Part shown: piece by piece, positions 5,064-9,304 of the stretch | How the letters are laid out: every line of letters begins with the position of its first letter | How positions within the stretch are numbered: the stretch's first letter is position 1 | Assembly: GCA_009922295.1 (NCBI GenBank) | Contig: RFWA01000081.1 | Coordinates: 1 to 9,304 of the forward strand | Direction of reading: 5' to 3' | From: Betaproteobacteria bacterium | GTDB taxonomy: Bacteria; Pseudomonadota; Gammaproteobacteria; Burkholderiales; Burkholderiaceae_C | Length of the DNA: 9,304 bases | Notes under the pieces: model-generated | Told to the model about the DNA's origin: nothing | Databases searched by the model: none | What the model saw: only the letters and a program-made list of their open reading frames with translations | Made by a program: the position numbers and the translations under genes

Positions 5064-6419
5064 AAGCTCGCGCAGTTCCACGTAGGCGCGGCTGCGTTGG
5101 TCCTGAGCCCAGAGCAGGTAAGCTTCTTCCAGCTTCTTGTCGCGAAGCAAGCCGCGCACCGCTTCACGCTGTTCCCGCTGGCTGGTTTCCACGCGGCGCC
5201 GCTCCAGCACCTCGATCAGATGAACACCAAACCGGGACACCAGGGGCTCGCCCACCTGCCCTGGTGCCAGTCGGTTCATGATCTGCTCAAACTCGGGGAC
5301 AAACATGCCTGGGTTGGCCCAGCCCAGGTCACCCCCCTGGGCGGCGCTGCTGTCTTGCGAATGCTGACGGGCCAGCGCAGCAAAGTCAGCCTGGCCCGCC
5401 TGAATCTGGCCGCGGTAACCCAAAAGGCGGTCCCTTGCAGCAGCCTCGCTAAGCTGGGGACCAGGCCGCAGCAAAATATGCCGACTACGGGTTTGCATCA
5501 CTGTGGCAGGCGGCAGATTGGCGTCCTGTCGCTCCATCACCTTGAGAAGGTGAAAGCCAGCGCCTGAGCGGACCAAGGCGCTCACCTCACCCAGCGCCAG
5601 GGCCTGGGTGGCGTCGACAAACAAGGATGGATAGCGGTCGGACGTGCGCATCCCCAACTGGCCACCATTGCTGCGGTCTGGTGCGTCTGAAGCAGTGCGG
5701 GCCAGGTTGTTGAAATCTTCGCCAGCCCGAATGCGCGCCAACAAGGCCTCGGCGCGGGCTCGCAGGGTGGCCACCTGAGCGTCGCTGGCATCATCAGGTA
5801 CCACCACCAGAATTTGGGCAAGGTTGATTTGCTGCGTAGTCGGACCGCTGTTGCTTTGGGCCTCGCGCAAATACTGGTCGATCTCCAGTTCGGTCACCCG
5901 ACCACGCGGCTCGAGCTCTCGCTCGCGCAAGCGGGTCAGGGTGAGCTGGTTGCGGAGCTGGGTCCGAAACTGCGGCATGGAGACACCTTCGGCGACCAAC
6001 TGCCGGCGCATGTCGGCCACGCTCAACTGATTTTGGCGGGCAACGTTCTGTTCGGCCAGGTCCACCGCGGCCTCGTCAATGCGAATTCCCGATTGCTTGG
6101 CCAGCTGCAGTTGTATCTGATCGCCAATCAGCCGTTCCAGCACTTGGCGTGCCAACTCGTTTTTGTCAGGCAACGGCCGGCGCTGGAGAGCGAACTGCTG
6201 CTGCACACGCTGCAGCTCGCCCTGCAACTCACTGTTGGTAATGGGCTCGGAGTTGACCAGGGCCACCACAAAATCGACCTGCCGTGTCCCCACCGGGGCT
6301 GGCAGCGACAGACTCTGGCTGGATTGCAGTTGCAGACCTTGAGCCTCTACACCTATCCCCGATACCAATCCCAACGCCAGAGCCAAGCTCGGTGGCAGAA
6401 AACGAAACATCATCATCAC
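5055..6419 (-). CDS. surA: Periplasmic chaperone / peptidyl-prolyl isomerase SurA
   Basis: SurA escorts unfolded outer-membrane proteins across the periplasm to the BAM complex. LptD is one of its known clients and is encoded just upstream. The 454-residue product has a Sec signal peptide (hydrophobic LPPSLALALGLVSGIGVEA, cleavage near residue 26). An N-terminal chaperone domain follows (about 48-190, opening VVALVNSEPITNSEL). The first parvulin domain (about 200-297) contains AQILVVVP and GAGFHLLKV. The second (about 310-408) contains SRHILLRPG, QGGDLGWANPGMFVPEFE and RFGVHLIEV. A C-terminal helix returns to the chaperone core. This matches the E. coli architecture with a slightly longer linker. 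The start is GTG 6419 followed by three ATG codons (6416, 6413, 6410), any of which could be used. The GTG touches the lptD stop with no gap, implying translational coupling. Confidence 0.94.
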   Translation of the reverse strand: MMMMFRFLPPSLALALGLVSGIGVEAQGLQLQSSQSLSLPAPVGTRQVDFVVALVNSEPITNSELQGELQRVQQQFALQRRPLPDKNELARQVLERLIGDQIQLQLAKQSGIRIDEAAVDLAEQNVARQNQLSVADMRRQLVAEGVSMPQFRTQLRNQLTLTRLRERELEPRGRVTELEIDQYLREAQSNSGPTTQQINLAQILVVVPDDASDAQVATLRARAEALLARIRAGEDFNNLARTASDAPDRSNGGQLGMRTSDRYPSLFVDATQALALGEVSALVRSGAGFHLLKVMERQDANLPPATVMQTRSRHILLRPGPQLSEAAARDRLLGYRGQIQAGQADFAALARQHSQDSSAAQGGDLGWANPGMFVPEFEQIMNRLAPGQVGEPLVSRFGVHLIEVLERRRVETSQREQREAVRGLLRDKKLEEAYLLWAQDQRSRAYVELRELAP

Positions 6420-8807
6420 TCAATCATAGTTGTTGAAACGGCTGGGAGGGCTGACGGTTTCCCGCAGCAATTGATAGCCCGGGATATTGTCTTTCAGGGT
6501 CTGCAGAGGGTTGACGCCGAGCCTCGTAAAGCCGACGAATTCCAGCTGAAACATGATGCGGGAGGTGGCTGACGTGCTGCTGGTCTGTAGCCGCTCAAGC
6601 GCGACCCGCCCAAGCCAACAGCAGGCGTCGTACTCCAGCCCCAGCACGGTATTGACCAGACGGCCCTCGCTCAGACTGTAATTGAGTCGGCCGACGCTGT
6701 ACCAGCGGCCGCCACCCTGCCCGCGCCCGGCGCCGAGATCCTGACCGCGGTCACCCCACAGGTCATTGATCGGCCACTGCCAACCCAAGTCCACCTGCTC
6801 GCTGCTGTCACGCTGAAAACGGTAGGCGCCACTCACCACCCTATATAGACCAGGGCTATAGCGCGCGCCGGCGGTAGCGCGCACCGGCAATTCAGTGGTG
6901 GCATTGAACTGTACCGAAGTGTCAAAGGTCCAGCGTGGGTCCCAGGTGATGGTGGTACCCAGCAACAGGTCACTTAGCCGGTCAGCCACGGCCGCCCCGC
7001 CCGGCAGGGTCACGTTCTGGTCGGTAAAGCGCAGCCGTTGCGCCACCCCGAAACGCAGCGATTCAACGCCGGTGTCCGGATCGAGCAGCCGCGTGGACAG
7101 ACCAAGGGTCAACAAGTTGCTGTCGGCGATGCGGTCGTTGCCGACAAAGGCGTTTTCAGTGAAGATGGTGGCAAAGCTAAAGTCATTGGCGCCCGAATCG
7201 TAATTGGGCAGCATACTTTGGTCGCGGTAGGGAGTGTGCACATAGAACGCGCGCGGCTCCAGCGTCTGGCGCAGCTTGCGCCCAAACAGATTGGCGTCGC
7301 GCTCAAAAACCAGCCCGCTGTCCAGGCTCAGCGTCGGCACCACCCGGTTGGCTGCGATGGCACCGTTGGCCAGCGGCGCATCGAACTGGTAGGCGGTGGC
7401 GTGCAATTGCAGCCGTGGCGTCACGAAACCGCCAGGCATCAGCCAGGGCCGGGCCACCTGCAACACCGTGAAGGCACGCTCGCCATCGGGCTGGCCGGTG
7501 AGCGCGCTGCTTGACTGAAACCGGGTGTAGTCGGCCTGAAGGCTCAGGTCATAACCTTGGAGGTCATCCCGCTGGTAACGCGTCGCCAGTTGCGGCAGCC
7601 GGTCGTAGGGCGGGATGATGAGCGACGAAGGATCTTGCAGGGTCTGCCACTTCAGGGTTCGCACACTGTTGGAGAAATAACCATCTGCCCAACTGAGGTT
7701 GGCGTCGTTGGCAAGCAGGCGCTGTGTCAAGGTGGCGCTGCTGCGGGTGAAATCACGCCAATAGTTGTCGTCGCTGACACGGTTCAAGCGCAGGCTGAAG
7801 GCCAGGGAACCCGTCGCGAATGGGTTGGGCATGTTGGCTTGATGGTTGGCCGTCAAGCCCCAGCGGTTCAGACCACGCAGCGGGTCATTGGGCATCAGGT
7901 CAAAGCGCAGTTGGCCTGAGTAGTCATTTTCCAAATAGCGGAATTCACTGGCCAGGTTAAGCCCGCGTTTGCTCATCAGGGTGGGTGTCACAGTGGCATC
8001 CCGGTTTGGCGCGATATTCCAGTAATACGGCAGTGCCAGCTCAATGCCGTTAACGTCGTCCAGTCCGGGAGTAGGCGGCAGGAAGCCCGACTTGCGCTGG
8101 TCACTCAACGGAAAACTCAGGTAGGGTATTGGCAGCAGGGGAACCTGCATGAAGCTCAGCACCGCACCTTCAGCGGTCCCAACCTCTTCCTCGTTGTCAA
8201 GTCGCAGCGTAGTCGCCCGCAAGATCCAGTCTGGCAACCAGCCCGGGCCCGGCTGGCGGGTGCAGGTGGTCAGGGTGCCCTGTCGGATCACGATTCGGTG
8301 TTCATCCAAAAAATCCAGGCGCGCGGCCTCACCGTGGGAATCATTGCTCCGGAAGTAGTAGCTTGGCTGGCTGAAAAACCCTTCGAACGACTCGAGCTTG
8401 AGCTCCAGCAGTGGGCCTTCGTAGACGTTGCCGTCGCGGTTCACGCGGACCTGCCCGCGCGCGCGCGCTTGGTCATCGGGCTGGTAGTACTCCATTCGAT
8501 CGGCCTGAATGACAAGATCGCCCCGGCGCAGCTGCGCTGCGCCCTCGATGACGGTCTCAAGATCCGGACGGCCGTACAAGCGCTCACCGCTGATAAAAAC
8601 CGGCAGGTCCCGGGGCACCTGGGGCGCAATCAGTTCCTGCAACTGGCCGCTGCTCTTGATCGTCAGGACGGCCTCAACCGGCTGAGGACCGGGTACCAGC
8701 ACGATCGGCTGAGCGCCTGCCCAGCCCGCCTGCAGGACGACTATTCCAGCGAGCCACCAGACGTGGTGGTCAAGCCAGTGCTTGAGATCAGGCAGCGGAG
8801 AGCGCAT
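6420..8807 (-). CDS. lptD: LPS-assembly outer-membrane protein LptD
   Basis: LptD forms, with the lipoprotein LptE, the outer-membrane translocon that places LPS in the outer leaflet. The 795-residue product begins with a signal sequence (hydrophobic WWLAGIVVLQAGWAGA, likely cleavage near residue 32). A periplasmic OstA/LptA-like beta-jellyroll covers roughly 70-200 (ISGERLYGRPDL, GDLVIQADRMEYY, ARGQVRVNRDG). A large beta-barrel then runs to near the end (LPIPYLSFPLSDQRKSGFLP marks its start). The C-terminal signature YDACCWLGRVALER (around 726-739) is conserved in LptD. Only three cysteines are present: 182, 729 and 730. The cysteine expected near the mature N-terminus is absent, so only one of the two E. 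coli-type interdomain disulfides can form. The start at 8807 lacks an obvious Shine-Dalgarno but gives a sound signal peptide. It leads the minus-strand cluster, abuts surA and diverges from amgK. Confidence 0.95.
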   Translation of the reverse strand: MRSPLPDLKHWLDHHVWWLAGIVVLQAGWAGAQPIVLVPGPQPVEAVLTIKSSGQLQELIAPQVPRDLPVFISGERLYGRPDLETVIEGAAQLRRGDLVIQADRMEYYQPDDQARARGQVRVNRDGNVYEGPLLELKLESFEGFFSQPSYYFRSNDSHGEAARLDFLDEHRIVIRQGTLTTCTRQPGPGWLPDWILRATTLRLDNEEEVGTAEGAVLSFMQVPLLPIPYLSFPLSDQRKSGFLPPTPGLDDVNGIELALPYYWNIAPNRDATVTPTLMSKRGLNLASEFRYLENDYSGQLRFDLMPNDPLRGLNRWGLTANHQANMPNPFATGSLAFSLRLNRVSDDNYWRDFTRSSATLTQRLLANDANLSWADGYFSNSVRTLKWQTLQDPSSLIIPPYDRLPQLATRYQRDDLQGYDLSLQADYTRFQSSSALTGQPDGERAFTVLQVARPWLMPGGFVTPRLQLHATAYQFDAPLANGAIAANRVVPTLSLDSGLVFERDANLFGRKLRQTLEPRAFYVHTPYRDQSMLPNYDSGANDFSFATIFTENAFVGNDRIADSNLLTLGLSTRLLDPDTGVESLRFGVAQRLRFTDQNVTLPGGAAVADRLSDLLLGTTITWDPRWTFDTSVQFNATTELPVRATAGARYSPGLYRVVSGAYRFQRDSSEQVDLGWQWPINDLWGDRGQDLGAGRGQGGGRWYSVGRLNYSLSEGRLVNTVLGLEYDACCWLGRVALERLQTSSTSATSRIMFQLEFVGFTRLGVNPLQTLKDNIPGYQLLRETVSPPSRFNNYD

Positions 8808-8904
8808 CGGCAGACTGGTTTGGGGGTAGGGGCAGTAGCAGGCGCATCAGGCGAAGGGTGAAAGGGCACCGTGCCGAAGCACAGCTTTGTAGAATCGATT
8901 ATCC
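8808..8904. promoter_or_regulatory. Divergent promoter region between lptD and amgK
   Basis: This 97-base gap must drive both lptD (left) and amgK (right). It contains an 11-base odd palindrome, GGCAC-C-GTGCC, at 8865-8875. On the plus strand a TAGAAT box (8890-8895, five of six matches to the -10 consensus) has no recognisable -35; the palindrome occupies that position. No clear lptD promoter was found on the minus strand. Assignment of the dyad as an operator is inference. Confidence 0.4.
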
Positions 8905-9304
8905 ATGAGCCCTGTTCACTCCCACGCCCCCGAGCCATCCGTATCTCCCCTGTGGCCTGACCCAGCACGTGAAGTTGCTTTCCAACACTGGCTGGCCGGC
9001 CTGGAAGCCGGTCATGGACTGTACGCCGGCTCGGTCCGACTTGCCTCGGCAGACGCCAGTTTCCGGCGCTACCTGCGCATCGACAGCACGGCCGGCAGCC
9101 GCATCATCATGGACGCACCGCCGGACAAGGAAAATTGCCAACCCTTTGTCAAAGTGGCGCAACTGATGCAACAGGCCGGTCTGCTGGCGCCCGAGGTGTT
9201 GGCCTGGGACGAGCCCCATGGCTTCATGCTGCTGAGCGATCTGGGCACCCAGACCATGATGCAGGCCATTGACCCGGCCCAGCCGCAGGCCAATCTGGGC
9301 CTGT
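8905..9304 (+). CDS. amgK: N-acetylmuramate/N-acetylglucosamine kinase AmgK, N-terminal part
   Basis: The frame is open from ATG 8905 to the window edge: 133 complete codons of a protein usually about 340 residues long. It belongs to the aminoglycoside phosphotransferase-like kinases. The visible part shows ADASFRRYLRI (49-59, nucleotide-binding loop), IIMDAPPDKENCQPFVKVA (67-85) and GFMLLSDLGTQTMM (106-119), the typical AmgK/YcbJ-like N-lobe. In Pseudomonas, AmgK phosphorylates the anomeric position of MurNAc or GlcNAc, and MurU then makes UDP-MurNAc, a cell-wall recycling route that bypasses de novo synthesis. There amgK-murU lies divergent from lptD-surA, the same layout as here, which supports the assignment; murU would be expected just beyond the right edge. 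No Shine-Dalgarno precedes the ATG. The catalytic Asp and metal-binding motifs lie outside the window, so activity cannot be judged. Confidence 0.86.
   Translation, partial: MSPVHSHAPEPSVSPLWPDPAREVAFQHWLAGLEAGHGLYAGSVRLASADASFRRYLRIDSTAGSRIIMDAPPDKENCQPFVKVAQLMQQAGLLAPEVLAWDEPHGFMLLSDLGTQTMMQAIDPAQPQANLGL

Noticed and set aside
5006..5167. Longer ksgA start extending into surA
   Set aside because: The extra residues are Arg/Ala/Cys-rich and come from overlapping surA coding sequence. MKHVARKRFG at 5005 fits the family.
4695..5567. A 290-codon plus-strand frame across ksgA and surA
   Set aside because: Both minus-strand genes have clear family motifs here. The opposite frame shows no domain and no ribosome binding site.

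Overview
The window looks like a chromosomal segment of a moderately GC-rich betaproteobacterium, most likely Burkholderiales and probably Comamonadaceae (Rhodoferax/Polaromonas-like). This rests on the protein sequences, the KsgA start (MKHVARKRFG), the lptD-surA-ksgA cluster with amgK on the other side, and a MaeB-type malic enzyme. No mobile element, tRNA, rRNA or CRISPR array was seen.

Layout from left to right. (1) Positions 1-511 (+) hold the C-terminal 169 residues of a rubredoxin-NAD(+) reductase-type flavoprotein. (2) 645-2954 (+) is maeB, a complete malic enzyme with a C-terminal phosphotransacetylase-like domain. (3) An AT-rich gap (2955-3107) leads into a small secreted-RNase locus. 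At 3108-3456 is a guanyl-specific (barnase/RNase Sa-like) ribonuclease gene broken by an internal deletion plus frame change. At 3503-3946 is an apparently functional barstar-type inhibitor. It is followed by a 68-codon open frame in the -1 register and a clean bidirectional terminator (4167-4193). (4) On the minus strand, 8807 down to 4232, lies the outer-membrane biogenesis cluster lptD-surA-ksgA. (5) Divergent from lptD, the first 133 codons of amgK start at 8905 and run off the right edge.

How the genes work together: SurA is the periplasmic chaperone that delivers outer-membrane proteins, including LptD, to the BAM machinery. LptD inserts LPS into the outer leaflet, AmgK recycles cell-wall amino sugars, and KsgA dimethylates 16S rRNA. 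This matches the envelope/ribosome cluster known from pseudomonads and enterics, except that pdxA is missing between surA and ksgA. maeB and the flavoprotein belong to central carbon and electron metabolism and have no evident link to the rest.

The most interesting part is 3100-4195. There the toxic half of an RNase/inhibitor pair has decayed while the inhibitor remains. The end of the inhibitor gene carries a T-run, a strong hairpin starting in the stop codon, and an open -1 frame reaching almost to the terminator. This is either a second frameshift mutation or a recoding site. No clearly new system was recognised beyond this; most of the window is ordinary housekeeping sequence.
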